Shown: in pieces, positions 30,082-39,418 of the stretch
Numbering within the stretch: position 1 is the first letter of the stretch
Layout: each line of letters opens with the position of its first letter
From: Cytobacillus oceanisediminis 2691
Lineage (GTDB): Bacteria; Bacillota; Bacilli; Bacillales; Cytobacillaceae
Assembly (NCBI RefSeq): GCF_000294775.2
Contig: NZ_CP015506.1
Location: forward strand, 2,083,501 to 2,147,500
Direction of reading: 5' to 3'
DNA: 64,000 bases
Notes under the pieces: model-generated
Databases searched by the model: none
Seen by the model: the letters and a program-made list of their open reading frames with translations, nothing else
What the model was told of the DNA's origin: nothing
Position numbers and translations under genes: made by a program

Positions 30082-31860
30082 ATCGCATGGGTTAACGACA
30101 GATGGCTGACACGGCAGCAAAGGGCAGAACTGATCGAAGTGCAATCCGAACTTGTTTCCGAAATGCTCGCCAGGGACGCGTCCGGCACATTAACGGAAGC
30201 TGAGTACGTGGAGCTGGACGAATTGTTAGACGACCTGGGACGTCTTAAGCGCATCCATCGAGCGGAAGATGACCTCCTTTACTTTGCGTTAGAGTACTTT
30301 TCGGAGCGTTTCAACCCGGACAACTCCGGTAATTGGGACGGCTTTGAACTTGAGTCGGCCGAAGACGGGCCGCAATTCCACAAAGAGATTTGCGAAAGTA
30401 TTGACGAGGTATCAAACGTTACTAAGAATGCAAAAATTGTTCGAGCAGCGCCTCGTTCGCATGGTAAGTCGTCGTATTTATCCAAGGCGGCACCGTTGCG
30501 CGAAGTCTGTTATCGAAAACGTAAATATATAATCCTTATCTCTGAAACGCCGTCAGTTTCCGAGCCTAACTTGGAATGGCTGGCGACACAGCTAAAGAGT
30601 AACGAAAAGTTGCGCCGTGATTTTGGTCCTTTGCTATCGCCGAAACAGCAAATGAACCCGAAAGATAATACGACTTCCTTTATCGCATGGGAGCCGGAAG
30701 CAAATGGCGGACAAAAATTGCTGACGATGGTTCAAGCAGCCTCTACCGGCCAGGCATTGCGCGGTCGTAACTGGAACGGCGTGCGTCCGGATTTGGTAAT
30801 CGGGGACGACCTCGAAGACATCAAGACCAACGCGGCCACAAAAGAGCAGCGTGACAAACTGAAGGACTGGTTTTCTCAGACGGTAATGCCACTCGGCGAT
30901 GCAAAAGGTGAGAAGACAGCCTTTATCGTAATGGGAACGGTCGTTCATGAGGCAAGCTTGCTTAATGAACTACTAAATAAGCGCGCAGACTTCAAGTCGG
31001 AGAAATATAAGGCGCTAATAGAAGATCCGGATCGCATGGATCTATGGGACGAGTGCAAGTCGATTTACTTGAGCGACCAAATCCCGATTAATGAACGTGA
31101 GATAAAGGCGCGAGAGTTCTACGAGGCCAACAAAGCGGATATGGACGCCGGTGCCGTAGTTTTATGGCCGGAAGTTCAGCCGTTATGGAAGTTATTGACG
31201 TGGAAATGGGCGAACGGATCAAAAGCCTTTAACACGGAGTATCAGAACGAGCCCCGTGACGAAGAGAGCGCCATTTTCCATCCGGAATCATTCCGTTATT
31301 ATGACGAGTCGGACCTCTTCGACGAAAACGGCCGTCCGTTGCCGTTAGATTATTACGCTTTTTGGGACGTCGCTGCCGGCAAGTCTTCCCGAGCTGACTA
31401 TAACGCAATCATAACGGTCGCCAGAAATCGCAGAACCGGCATTATTTATATAATCGATGCTTGGGCGAAAAAGTGTCCGGCACATATTGCGCTAGATATG
31501 GCGGTAACGAAGATAAAAGAGTTCGGCCACAGCGTCTTTGCGGTCGAAACAATTGGCGTCGGCCATGACATGTATCGTCAGTTGCGCGAAAGGCTTGCGA
31601 AAGAGCGCGTATATGGTACGAAGCTGAAGCCGATTGCTCACCACGGAGCTAAAAAAGAAAAACGTATAGAAGCCTTGGAGCCGTTATGTGAAAGCGGCTT
31701 TTTGCGTTTCATGAAGCATCATAGCTTACTGCTTGAACAACTCGAACAGTTTCCGAGCGGTCAGCACGATGACTTAGCCGATGCTTGTGCTGGTGTTGTC
31801 GATTTAATTGGCGCAGGCCGAACGCGTCGCAGTTATAGAACGAAGCCAGAAGGTTTGTAA
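30082..31860 (+). CDS. terL: Large terminase subunit (TerL), apparent AUC start
   Basis: TerL is the packaging motor and headful/cos nuclease. The ATPase part has a Walker A-like RAAPRSHGKSS and the nuclease part has FWDVAAGKSSRADYNAI and PSGQHDDLADACAGVV. The only good SD (AAAGGAGG, 30066-30073) is eight bases before an in-frame ATC at 30082, which gives 592 residues beginning (M)AWVNDRWLTRQQRAEL. The first standard start codon, GTG at 30139, has no SD and would shorten the protein by 19 residues. No other in-frame ATG, GTG or TTG lies between the upstream stop (30055) and 30139. Confidence 0.85.
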   Translation: MAWVNDRWLTRQQRAELIEVQSELVSEMLARDASGTLTEAEYVELDELLDDLGRLKRIHRAEDDLLYFALEYFSERFNPDNSGNWDGFELESAEDGPQFHKEICESIDEVSNVTKNAKIVRAAPRSHGKSSYLSKAAPLREVCYRKRKYIILISETPSVSEPNLEWLATQLKSNEKLRRDFGPLLSPKQQMNPKDNTTSFIAWEPEANGGQKLLTMVQAASTGQALRGRNWNGVRPDLVIGDDLEDIKTNAATKEQRDKLKDWFSQTVMPLGDAKGEKTAFIVMGTVVHEASLLNELLNKRADFKSEKYKALIEDPDRMDLWDECKSIYLSDQIPINEREIKAREFYEANKADMDAGAVVLWPEVQPLWKLLTWKWANGSKAFNTEYQNEPRDEESAIFHPESFRYYDESDLFDENGRPLPLDYYAFWDVAAGKSSRADYNAIITVARNRRTGIIYIIDAWAKKCPAHIALDMAVTKIKEFGHSVFAVETIGVGHDMYRQLRERLAKERVYGTKLKPIAHHGAKKEKRIEALEPLCESGFLRFMKHHSLLLEQLEQFPSGQHDDLADACAGVVDLIGAGRTRRSYRTKPEGL

Positions 31861-31875
31861 ATAGGAGGTGCGCAT

Positions 31876-33339
31876 TTGAGTCTATTTAATAAAGGTGAAT
31901 ACTTTCCGCCGGAATCTCATTTAGAGCGAATCGAGCGGTATCGTAAAAATAAACAAATTATTAAAGGTAATCACGATTTAATTTTCAATAACTTTCCGGA
32001 TCATCGGCAGCAGTTAGTATATATCGCTTCCAACTTGCCGGGAACCTTAGCGAAAAAATCAGCCGACTTCTTATTCGGCGAGACACCGGTCTTTAGTGCA
32101 GGTAAGGATGACTCTTCCGAAGAACAAAAGGCCATTGAGCGCCTAGTAGAAGAAAACGATTTGCATATCACAAACTACGAATCTGCATACGGCAATGCCT
32201 ACCGTGGGGATTCGTTTTATAAAATTCGCTGGGGTCAGCGTTACGGCGGACTTTTACCGGAATCAGCCGATCCTTTCCGAGTTTTTATTGAAGCGCAAAA
32301 AGCTGAGTACGTAATTCCAGAAACATTGTCCGGCGATAGCTCATCAATTTACGCTTATCACATTGCGCGGCCAGTCGTTATTGAAGGGACAGGAGACGAA
32401 GAGTGGGTGCTGAACGTTGAATCTCATTATCCAGGCCGTATTGAATACTCGAAGTATAAAATCAGACCGTTTCGCCACTCAAGCTACGAGAATGCTGTCA
32501 TCGAATGGAAAATCGAAGATGAAATCGTTAGTGAGAGACGAACAGTTGATACTGGAGTATCATTTCACCTTATCGTACACGTTCCAAACACATCTACGGA
32601 TGATTCGTGGGAAGGCATAGACGATATTAGCGAGAACGAATCCATTTTCGCAGAAATCGATAACCGTCTGAGTAAAATTGCGGAGATTCTTGATAAACAT
32701 TCCGATCCTGCGATGGCCGTACCTCATGGAACGCTAGGAGAAGACGAAAAAGGGAATCCAATATTCCACGCAGGCCGTGATAAAATCTTCGAGGTTATGG
32801 ATAAGTCAGAACTAATCCCTCAATACATTACCTGGAACGGTCAACTTGATGCTGCGTTTAAAGAGTTGGAGTTATTGCTGGATCATCTGCTTATTGTTTC
32901 GGAATTACCTCCGGTCGCTTTAGGTAAAGGAGACAGCGGAACTTCCGGAGCATCTGGCTACGCAATTAAATGGCGCATGAACTCACTTCTTGCAAAGATT
33001 AACCGGAAACGTCAGTACTACAATAAAGGCCTTAAGCATGTTCTGCTAGTTGCGCAAATGTTGGAACACGCAAAATCTGATAAAAAACCAAGTTATAAAA
33101 TTACGGTTCCTAAAATCAGATTTAAAGACGGTCTTCCAGACGATGAAATGGAACAAGCGAATATCGCTCAAATCCGTACTGGCGGCAAGGCTACGCAATC
33201 ACAACTTAGCGCAATCATGGATATTCACGGATTTACTGAAGAGCAAGCGCGTATCGAACTTAAACGTATCCAAGAGGAAGAAAAGGCGGAAAGTTTCGTT
33301 GAATCTTCCGTTTTTAATGAGGATGGGGGCGGTGAATAA
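31876..33339 (+). CDS. Portal protein (SPP1 gp6-like)
   Basis: This 487-residue protein follows TerL and has portal features: an N-terminal region IASNLPGTLAKKSADFLFGE, then SELPPVALGKGDSGTSGASG and a long helical C-terminus with NRKRQYYNKGLKHVLLVAQM. It forms the dodecameric DNA gate at a capsid vertex. The start is TTG after AGGAGGTG. Its stop overlaps the next start (TAATG). Confidence 0.87.
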   Translation: MSLFNKGEYFPPESHLERIERYRKNKQIIKGNHDLIFNNFPDHRQQLVYIASNLPGTLAKKSADFLFGETPVFSAGKDDSSEEQKAIERLVEENDLHITNYESAYGNAYRGDSFYKIRWGQRYGGLLPESADPFRVFIEAQKAEYVIPETLSGDSSSIYAYHIARPVVIEGTGDEEWVLNVESHYPGRIEYSKYKIRPFRHSSYENAVIEWKIEDEIVSERRTVDTGVSFHLIVHVPNTSTDDSWEGIDDISENESIFAEIDNRLSKIAEILDKHSDPAMAVPHGTLGEDEKGNPIFHAGRDKIFEVMDKSELIPQYITWNGQLDAAFKELELLLDHLLIVSELPPVALGKGDSGTSGASGYAIKWRMNSLLAKINRKRQYYNKGLKHVLLVAQMLEHAKSDKKPSYKITVPKIRFKDGLPDDEMEQANIAQIRTGGKATQSQLSAIMDIHGFTEEQARIELKRIQEEEKAESFVESSVFNEDGGGE

Positions 33340-34169
33340 TGCCGCAAATACCGACGCCGGAATACGATTACGACGTTAAACGCTTAGTCAAGGCTTACCA
33401 AGACGCCATCGACCGTATCTTGCAGCAACTTTATCGAATGGACTTGTCGGAGTTCTCGCGTGCCAATCAATTAGCCGTCTTGAAGTCGATCGGCGAGATT
33501 ATTACCGAACTAAACGAGGAAGCCGGCCTGTTTGCGAAAGAAAGTCTTGAAAAGGCGGCAAAAGACGGAGTGGTTAGCGCCATTGTCTCGCTTGGTGTAG
33601 TCGAAACAGTAGCGGAAGCAGAGGCAATCGTCACGTTCAACCGTGTAAATAAGACACTTGTGCAAGCGGCCATTGCGGATACACAGGCGGATTTGTTGGC
33701 GGTAACACAAAACGTCGATAAAAAAGTCCGTTCAACCGTTCGTAAGGTTAGTGCGGAAGTAATGCGCAACAATCTAACGCAAGGAATTAACGCCACGGCC
33801 ACTTTGCGCCGGGATATCGTTAAAGAATTGCGGACTCAACTCGGTGAAAGCGTGAATACCGGCATTATCGATGCTGCCGGACGCCGATGGAAGCCGACTA
33901 CGTACGTTGACATGCTCGTTCGTACAAAAATGATGGAGGCTCATAAAGAAGCTACCATTAACGAGGCTTTGGGCCGAGACGTACATTACGGTGTTATTAG
34001 CCGTCACGGTGCTAAGGACGCGTGCAGAAATTGGGAAGGTAAAGTCGTCAAACTTACGAGGGATGCCGAAGGAGACTATCCTTATGTCGGCGATCTACCA
34101 CGAAAAGAAATCTTCCATCCATTCTGCAAGCATTTAATTAGTCCTATTCGCAGGCCTGACCGCATTTGA
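33339..34169 (+). CDS. Minor head protein (SPP1 gp7/Mu gpF-like)
   Basis: This 276-residue protein has a helical N-terminal part and a C-terminal Mu-F-like domain, with YVDMLVRTKMMEAHKEAT, DACRNWEGKVVKLT and a final HPFCKHLISP. It assists head morphogenesis and DNA ejection in SPP1-type phages. The start overlaps the portal stop by one base. The C-terminal Cys/His pair may bind metal. Confidence 0.85.
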   Translation: MPQIPTPEYDYDVKRLVKAYQDAIDRILQQLYRMDLSEFSRANQLAVLKSIGEIITELNEEAGLFAKESLEKAAKDGVVSAIVSLGVVETVAEAEAIVTFNRVNKTLVQAAIADTQADLLAVTQNVDKKVRSTVRKVSAEVMRNNLTQGINATATLRRDIVKELRTQLGESVNTGIIDAAGRRWKPTTYVDMLVRTKMMEAHKEATINEALGRDVHYGVISRHGAKDACRNWEGKVVKLTRDAEGDYPYVGDLPRKEIFHPFCKHLISPIRRPDRI

Positions 34170-34245
34170 CCTGGCGAATGTCATAAAAAGTCGCAAAAAT
34201 TTCGAGGCGTTGCTCGCTAAAAACGAAAAAAAGGAGAAATGGACA

Positions 34246-34833
34246 ATGAAAAAACTATTACCTTTGAATTTACAGTTATTCGCTGAAGACAATAACCCGT
34301 CTGACGAGACGAAAAAACCGGACGAGAACAAAGAGCACATGATTCCTAAATCAAGATTTGACGAAGTGAATCAGCGTTATAAGGATATTCAAGCTAAGAT
34401 GGATCAGTTCCTTGCAGAGAAAGCAGACGCAGAAAAAAAATCGCAAGAAGAACAAGGAAAGTTCCAGGAGTTATATGAATCAACTTCAAAAGAATTCAGC
34501 GAAGTAAAATCGCAATTCGAAAGCGTGCAGAATCGCGCAAAAGAATTGGAGGGCGTAGTTAATTCATTACTTGAAAGCAAGTTAAAAGGAATTCCGGAAG
34601 AGTTTCATGACTTGATTCCCGGAAATCTTACGCCAGAAGGTAAACTCGATTGGATCAATAAAGCCGAAGAAAAAGGACTGTTCGGTAAGCAACCGCAACA
34701 ACCTGTCGGCGAGATGACTAATGGCGGCGAGTATAACGGTATTACTAAAGATCAGTTCGCAAAGATGACTTATCCGGAAAGAAATAAGCTTTTCTCTTCA
34801 AATCCAGACTTATACAAGAAATTAAGTAGGTAG
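34246..34833 (+). CDS. Capsid scaffold protein (DUF4355-like)
   Basis: This 195-residue protein begins MKKLLPLNLQLFAEDNNP, the LQLFAE motif typical of Firmicutes scaffolds, then a long charged coiled coil (about 45-115) and a Gln/Gly-rich tail. It acts as internal scaffold for procapsid assembly. The ATG at 34246 has AAGGAG upstream. It immediately precedes the major capsid gene. Confidence 0.87.
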   Translation: MKKLLPLNLQLFAEDNNPSDETKKPDENKEHMIPKSRFDEVNQRYKDIQAKMDQFLAEKADAEKKSQEEQGKFQELYESTSKEFSEVKSQFESVQNRAKELEGVVNSLLESKLKGIPEEFHDLIPGNLTPEGKLDWINKAEEKGLFGKQPQQPVGEMTNGGEYNGITKDQFAKMTYPERNKLFSSNPDLYKKLSR

Positions 34834-34900
34834 CAAATAGCTATCTGCTTTTTTATTTTCAAAAAAAAAATAATAACAAATTTTAAGGAGTGTTTTATCA

Positions 34901-35707
34901 ATGGCACAAACAAAATTAGCAAACCTAGTAAACCCTCAAGTTATGGCAGATATGATTTCTGCATCCCTACCAAACAAGATTAAATTCGCACCACTAGCTC
35001 GTCTTGATGATACTTTAGTTGGTCAAGCTGGCGACACTGTAACAATCCCTAAATTCAGCTACATCGGAGATGCTGACGATTTAACAGAAGGCGTAGCAAT
35101 GGGAACTGTTGTACTTTCTGCAACTACTCAGTCTGCGACAATCAAGCAAGCTGGTAAAGCAGTCGAAATCACAGATAAAGCTGCACTTGCAGGTTACGGT
35201 GATCCGGTTGGTGAAGCCGAAAGACAACTAGAAGATTCTATTGCTGCTAAAGTTGACAAGGATCTAGTTACTGCCCTTAACGGCGCTACGCTACTTCATG
35301 ACAACGCATTAGCGGTTATTTCTTATGATGCTATCGTTGATGCAGTTGATAAATTCGAAGAGGAAGATGATGAGCAAAAAATCCTTTTCATCCACCCACT
35401 TCAAAAAGGCACTTTACGTAAGGACCCTAAATTCATTGAGAACGTTCCTAACGCTTTCATGACTGGAGTTATCGGTGAAATCGCAGGCTGCCAAGTTGTT
35501 GCTTCTAAGAAAGTTCCTAACAACGCAGGAGTTTACACTAACTTCATCGTTAAGCCTGGCGCACTAGCAATCTACCTTAAGAAAGATGTTGAGGTTGAAA
35601 GCCAGCGTGACATCCTTGCAAAAACTACTGTTATCTCTGCTGACGAGCATTATGTTGCTGTTCTAGAAAACGATGCTAAAGCAGTTAGAGTTACTAACAA
35701 AGCCTAA
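34901..35707 (+). CDS. Major capsid protein (N4-gp56 family)
   Basis: This 268-residue protein has the HK97-like fold pattern of N4-gp56-type capsids (VTIPKFSYIGDADDLTEGVA, then AGKAVEITDKAALAGYGDPV and a C-terminal ISADEHYVAVLENDAKAVRV). It forms the icosahedral shell. TAAGGAG precedes the ATG. Codon use is visibly more biased towards common codons than in the neighbours, as expected for the most abundant virion protein. Confidence 0.9.
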   Translation: MAQTKLANLVNPQVMADMISASLPNKIKFAPLARLDDTLVGQAGDTVTIPKFSYIGDADDLTEGVAMGTVVLSATTQSATIKQAGKAVEITDKAALAGYGDPVGEAERQLEDSIAAKVDKDLVTALNGATLLHDNALAVISYDAIVDAVDKFEEEDDEQKILFIHPLQKGTLRKDPKFIENVPNAFMTGVIGEIAGCQVVASKKVPNNAGVYTNFIVKPGALAIYLKKDVEVESQRDILAKTTVISADEHYVAVLENDAKAVRVTNKA

Positions 35708-35726
35708 TAAGTAGAGGAGTGTTTTT

Positions 35727-35843
35727 ATGCTACTGAGACGGCATAGAGAAAGACCTGCGGTAAACCAGTCGCAGGAACCAAAGCAAAAACCGAAACAAAA
35801 GGCGGAGGAAAAGCCACGGAAAGCTAAAGCCTCCGGTAAATAA
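35727..35843 (+). CDS. 38-aa lysine-rich phage peptide
   Basis: MLLRRHRERPAVNQSQEPKQ is followed by a run rich in Lys, Pro and Glu, ending KASGK. GAGGAGTG precedes the ATG and the stop is 17 bases before the next gene. Similar short basic proteins occur after capsid genes in Bacillus phages; function unknown. Confidence 0.55.
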   Translation: MLLRRHRERPAVNQSQEPKQKPKQKAEEKPRKAKASGK

Positions 35844-35860
35844 TTACGGAGGTGTTTTCG

Positions 35861-36244
35861 ATGGCATTATCTATAACTGATGCTGACGTTTATATTTCGG
35901 CCAATGTATTAGATATCGACGACTGGATGGACGCAGATGAATCGCGCAAACAGCGGTTATTAAATGTTGCAAACAGGACGTTGGTTAACCGGTATAGCAA
36001 TTACGTTATACCGGACAACGCCGTATATGAATTTGCGGCTAGACTGTCCGTCTTATTCAACGATACGAACAAAATGCAGCAATATGGCGTTAAGCAGTTT
36101 TCGATGAAGGGTATTTCGATGGCGTTTGACGGAAAGGTTTCGGACGATTACAGCGTGTTTATTCCGGCGAATGTTTTAACAATGATCGGCGAAGCCAATG
36201 GCGTTGTATTGTCCGCCCGTCGTATCGGAAGGTCGGTGCGTTAA
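35861..36244 (+). CDS. Head-tail connector protein (DUF3199/YqbG-like)
   Basis: This 127-residue helical adaptor (SITDADVYISANVLDIDDWM, then ADESRKQRLLNVANRTLVNR) matches YqbG/gp15-like connectors that bind the portal. The ATG at 35861 has GGAGGTG upstream. It lies in the usual slot after the capsid gene and overlaps the next start (TAATG). Confidence 0.78.
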   Translation: MALSITDADVYISANVLDIDDWMDADESRKQRLLNVANRTLVNRYSNYVIPDNAVYEFAARLSVLFNDTNKMQQYGVKQFSMKGISMAFDGKVSDDYSVFIPANVLTMIGEANGVVLSARRIGRSVR

Positions 36245-36564
36245 TGGCGCTGATACCTTTAAAGCAAATCGTTACAGTTATTCGTCAAGGTGAAGTTGAC
36301 CGGTGGGGTAATCCCGTGACGCCAGTGCAACGAATCCCGTTAAAGTGTCGCGTCGATGATACTAGCCAAAAGGTGCAAAATTCGATTGGCGACGAGGTTG
36401 TTGCCGGTATGGAAATTACGCTTGATAAGCTGGCCGATATACGCTATTCCGATCAATTGGAATATATCAACGAATTGAATATAACCGTCAAAAGTACACC
36501 AATCAAAATCGAAATTGTCCGTGCGCTAAACGGTAAGCCAATCCTAACGGTGGTGTATGCGTAA
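36244..36564 (+). CDS. Head closure/head-tail joining protein
   Basis: This 106-residue small beta-barrel protein (IPLKQIVTVIRQGEVDRWGN, then PTQRIPLKCRVDDT-like region) of the gp16/YqbH type closes the filled head. It overlaps both neighbours by one base (TAATG). Assignment rests on size, order and a weak motif match. Confidence 0.7.
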   Translation: MALIPLKQIVTVIRQGEVDRWGNPVTPVQRIPLKCRVDDTSQKVQNSIGDEVVAGMEITLDKLADIRYSDQLEYINELNITVKSTPIKIEIVRALNGKPILTVVYA

Positions 36565-36974
36565 TGGCTAGAAATGTATCTATGAACATTACGGACTTCC
36601 AGCGGCTTTTATTACGCTCGCCTGAGATTGCTTCAAGAGGGACTCGGAGGGCTTTGAACGACATTAAAGACGATTGGGTATTAAAATCCCGGGATGTAGC
36701 GCCGTTAGATTCAAGCAATTTACGCCGACAAATTAGCGGAGAGATTGCGTCACAGGGACGGGATGAACACGAAATCATCATTACCGCAAATGCGAGTACT
36801 GATAACTTTAACTACGGTTATTATATCCATGAACAAGATGCCGGCGGTAAAAGATTACGTCTTCCTGGTGTTGAGAAGAAATTTTTAGACAAACCGGCCG
36901 AGATGAGAGAAAGTGATTGGCTGAAGTGGATCGAGGAAGAAGTTGAAGAAGAGCTGTCGAGAGGGGGATGGTAG
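36564..36974 (+). CDS. Tail completion/neck protein (HK97 gp10-like)
   Basis: This 136-residue protein has a helical N-terminus (LLLRSPEIASRGTRRALNDI) and a beta part with DNFNYGYYIHEQDAGGKR, as in HK97 gp10-like and YqbI-like proteins. It completes the neck before tail attachment. It overlaps the next gene by seven bases. Confidence 0.75.
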   Translation: MARNVSMNITDFQRLLLRSPEIASRGTRRALNDIKDDWVLKSRDVAPLDSSNLRRQISGEIASQGRDEHEIIITANASTDNFNYGYYIHEQDAGGKRLRLPGVEKKFLDKPAEMRESDWLKWIEEEVEEELSRGGW

Positions 36975-37429
36975 ACGTGGGGAACTTACAGTTAGAAATT
37001 CAGAGTATTGCAGACTTTGTTGAGCCAGAAATACCGAATATAGAGTTTCATTTACAACACATGCCTGAGACATATGAAACTAACGAAATATCTATTGAAC
37101 TAGTGCAAAGTAAGCCAGCCACCGAAACAGCCTACCACTATCGTATTAACCGCACCTTCCAACTTGTTTACTTCGGTACCAGCAAATTAGATTGCATGTC
37201 TAAAATGCAAATCATTGAGCGAAAGCTTTGCGACAAGCAATTAATACCTCTAGGCCAAACAGGGCGTTATCTTCGGATAGCGTCTTTTTCATTGTCACAA
37301 GCGTTTAGAACCGAAACAACCGGCGTTTGCGCCATTATCGGAATGCTCGAAGCAGAAATCCGTGAGGCAAGGACGCAAGTTATACACGAAAAAATTAACG
37401 TTGTCGATACTTCGACGACTGTAAATTAG
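36968..37429 (+). CDS. Tail terminator-like protein (YqbJ/XkdJ position)
   Basis: This 153-residue protein (NLQLEIQSIADFVEPEIPNI, then YRINRTFQLVYFGTSKLDCM) lies directly before the sheath gene, where PBSX-like phages encode the tail terminator. An ATG at 36968 follows AGGGGG almost without spacing; GTG at 36977 is an alternative start. Function is inferred from position and size. Confidence 0.7.
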   Translation: MVDVGNLQLEIQSIADFVEPEIPNIEFHLQHMPETYETNEISIELVQSKPATETAYHYRINRTFQLVYFGTSKLDCMSKMQIIERKLCDKQLIPLGQTGRYLRIASFSLSQAFRTETTGVCAIIGMLEAEIREARTQVIHEKINVVDTSTTVN

Positions 37430-37447
37430 CGAAAAGGAGACGATTAT

Positions 37448-38494
37448 ATGGCGTTTCAACAATGGAACCCGACTTCTTTGCCGATAAGGCCGGGTTTATA
37501 TACAAATTTTGAAGAGACAGCAAATTCTCAAATTAGCGGAGGCGCTCGTGGAATCGTAGCCATCCCGTTAGAGACTTACAGCGGCACTGCGGTTGCTAAA
37601 AAGTTCTATACCGTCGAAAAAGAGGCCGATGCAGTCGAGCTATTTGGCGCAGCGAACATTCAATCGATTAAATTCGCCCTTATGGGTGGTGCTAAAGAAG
37701 TCCTTGTCTATACGATGCCATCTAGCGCATTATCTGCCGATTATATTGAAATGCGGGAAGCATTCGAAGCACGTCCGTTTAATGTATTCGTATTTGACGG
37801 TGAAGTAGATGCGGCAGAGCAAGACGCCACAGTAGCGTGGTTGGACACTAACCGTACGGAAAAGAAGCATTTTATGTTTGTTGCAGGCGGAAGTGCTGCC
37901 GATGACCAAGACGCGTCCGTTGGTAATGCGCGCTCAGCTAGATTTAACGATGAAGCTGTCGTTAACCTTATCACAGGCGTAACGATTAACGGCGTGGACT
38001 ACTCAAGCGGCCAATATGCGGCTTTTATCGCAGGATTAATCGCCGGTACCTCAATTAATCGCTCAATCACTTACACTGAAGTGTCTGTGGCGGACGTAAC
38101 TAAGCGTCTTCGTAATAGCGAAATTACTGCTGCACTTCAAGCTGGCTCACTTGTGCTAGTAAACGACGGTGAAAAGGTTAAGGTCGAGCAAGGGCTTACT
38201 ACTGCAAAGAAAAAAATTCGTGCAATCCGTGCTAGACAAGCGATCGCTACTGATATCGAAAAGACTGCCCGTGATTCTTACATCGGGAAGTTAGATAACA
38301 ACATCGACGGCCAAGTCGCATTGATAACAGCGATTAAAAAGTACCTTGAGACGTTAGAAGACAACAACGTTTTGACAGGACCTGCTGTAGTGCTCGATCC
38401 TCAACGCGAATCTGTTGGTGACCAGGTGTTTCTATCAATATCATTCACAGAAATCGACTCTATGGAGCGTATTTTCCTAACTATTAACGTTTAA
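37448..38494 (+). CDS. xkdK: Contractile tail sheath protein (XkdK-like)
   Basis: This 348-residue protein begins with RPGLYTNFEETANSQISGGA, the usual sheath N-terminus, and ends with a conserved C-terminal domain (IGKLDNNIDGQVALITAIKK, then DQVFLSISFTEIDSMERIFL). It forms the contractile sheath, so the phage is a myovirus. AAAAGGAG precedes the ATG. It is shorter than PBSX XkdK, fitting a reduced middle domain. Confidence 0.9.
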   Translation: MAFQQWNPTSLPIRPGLYTNFEETANSQISGGARGIVAIPLETYSGTAVAKKFYTVEKEADAVELFGAANIQSIKFALMGGAKEVLVYTMPSSALSADYIEMREAFEARPFNVFVFDGEVDAAEQDATVAWLDTNRTEKKHFMFVAGGSAADDQDASVGNARSARFNDEAVVNLITGVTINGVDYSSGQYAAFIAGLIAGTSINRSITYTEVSVADVTKRLRNSEITAALQAGSLVLVNDGEKVKVEQGLTTAKKKIRAIRARQAIATDIEKTARDSYIGKLDNNIDGQVALITAIKKYLETLEDNNVLTGPAVVLDPQRESVGDQVFLSISFTEIDSMERIFLTINV

Positions 38495-38513
38495 TCGAAA
38501 AGGGGCGATATAA

Positions 38514-38951
38514 ATGGCTTTAGATGCTTCACGTACTATTAACGGCTCGTATGGCGAAATATGGCACGAAGGCGAATGGGTAACTAACACTCAATCTGCC
38601 GAAGCTTTAGTTGAAATTAATAAAGAAGAAATCAATCGCAGCGGAACTCGCTGGGTTGGACATAAAGTAACAAGCCTAACGGGCACTGGTAACATTACGG
38701 GCTATAAAGTAACTTCCAAATTCACTAAACTAATCGGCTCTGTTGCAGACGATAGAAAAGCTCCGTATGTTACAGAACTTATTTTCAAACTTGACGATCC
38801 CGAGGCTTTTGGTGCTGAGCGCGTCCGTCTAAAGGGTGTTCAGTTCGACCAAATTCCACTAAGCAGCTTTGAAGTAAACTCAATCGTTGAAGAAGAACTT
38901 CCTTTCACATTTAGCGGCTACGAACTATTAGACGAAATTGTTGCAGGGTAA
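38514..38951 (+). CDS. xkdM: Tail tube protein (XkdM-like)
   Basis: This 145-residue beta-barrel protein (SRTINGSYGEIWHEGEWVTN, then NRSGTRWVGHKVTSLTGTGN) is typical of XkdM tube subunits. It follows the sheath gene as in PBSX. AGGGGCG precedes the ATG. A small hairpin-like ATCCTGGCGGCC region separates it from the chaperone gene. Confidence 0.9.
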   Translation: MALDASRTINGSYGEIWHEGEWVTNTQSAEALVEINKEEINRSGTRWVGHKVTSLTGTGNITGYKVTSKFTKLIGSVADDRKAPYVTELIFKLDDPEAFGAERVRLKGVQFDQIPLSSFEVNSIVEEELPFTFSGYELLDEIVAG

Positions 38952-39013
38952 TATCCTGGCGGCCTTAACCGGTCGCCTTTTTAAATTCGAACATAACCGA
39001 GAGGATGATATAA

Positions 39014-39418
39014 ATGGCTAACACGTCACAAGATGTGCTTTCAGCTTTTCTAACCGCCGAAATCAAAGTGGAGAAACCTGTATCAATTCCACGTTTAGGC
39101 GTTGAGTTAATAGTTAAGGCGTTGGATGGAAAGACAATCGGCAAGATTAACGAACAGTCTACGCATTATGTCGTACGTGGCTCTAAACGCGAGCCTCAGC
39201 TTGATGAGCAGAAATTTGGCGGCCTCTTAATCGCATCTGCATGCACGAATATTAGCTTTGGCGATCCTCAAATGCTTGAGCGTTACAGCGCATCTGATGC
39301 AGGAGATTGTGTCCAAAAAGCGTTACTTGCCGGTGAGATGGCGAAATTAACAAAAGAAATAATGAAGATTAGCGGTTTTGAGGACTTCAACGATCAGATA
39401 GAAGAAGCAAAAAACTAA
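39014..39418 (+). CDS. xkdN: Tail assembly chaperone, zero-frame product (XkdN-like)
   Basis: This 134-residue protein corresponds to XkdN and to gpG of lambda. It lies between tube and tape-measure genes. Its last codons are GCA AAA AAC TAA, so the stop directly follows a slippery heptamer A AAA AAC. It likely binds the tape measure during tail assembly. The shorter product is expected to exceed the frameshifted one. Confidence 0.85.
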   Translation: MANTSQDVLSAFLTAEIKVEKPVSIPRLGVELIVKALDGKTIGKINEQSTHYVVRGSKREPQLDEQKFGGLLIASACTNISFGDPQMLERYSASDAGDCVQKALLAGEMAKLTKEIMKISGFEDFNDQIEEAKN

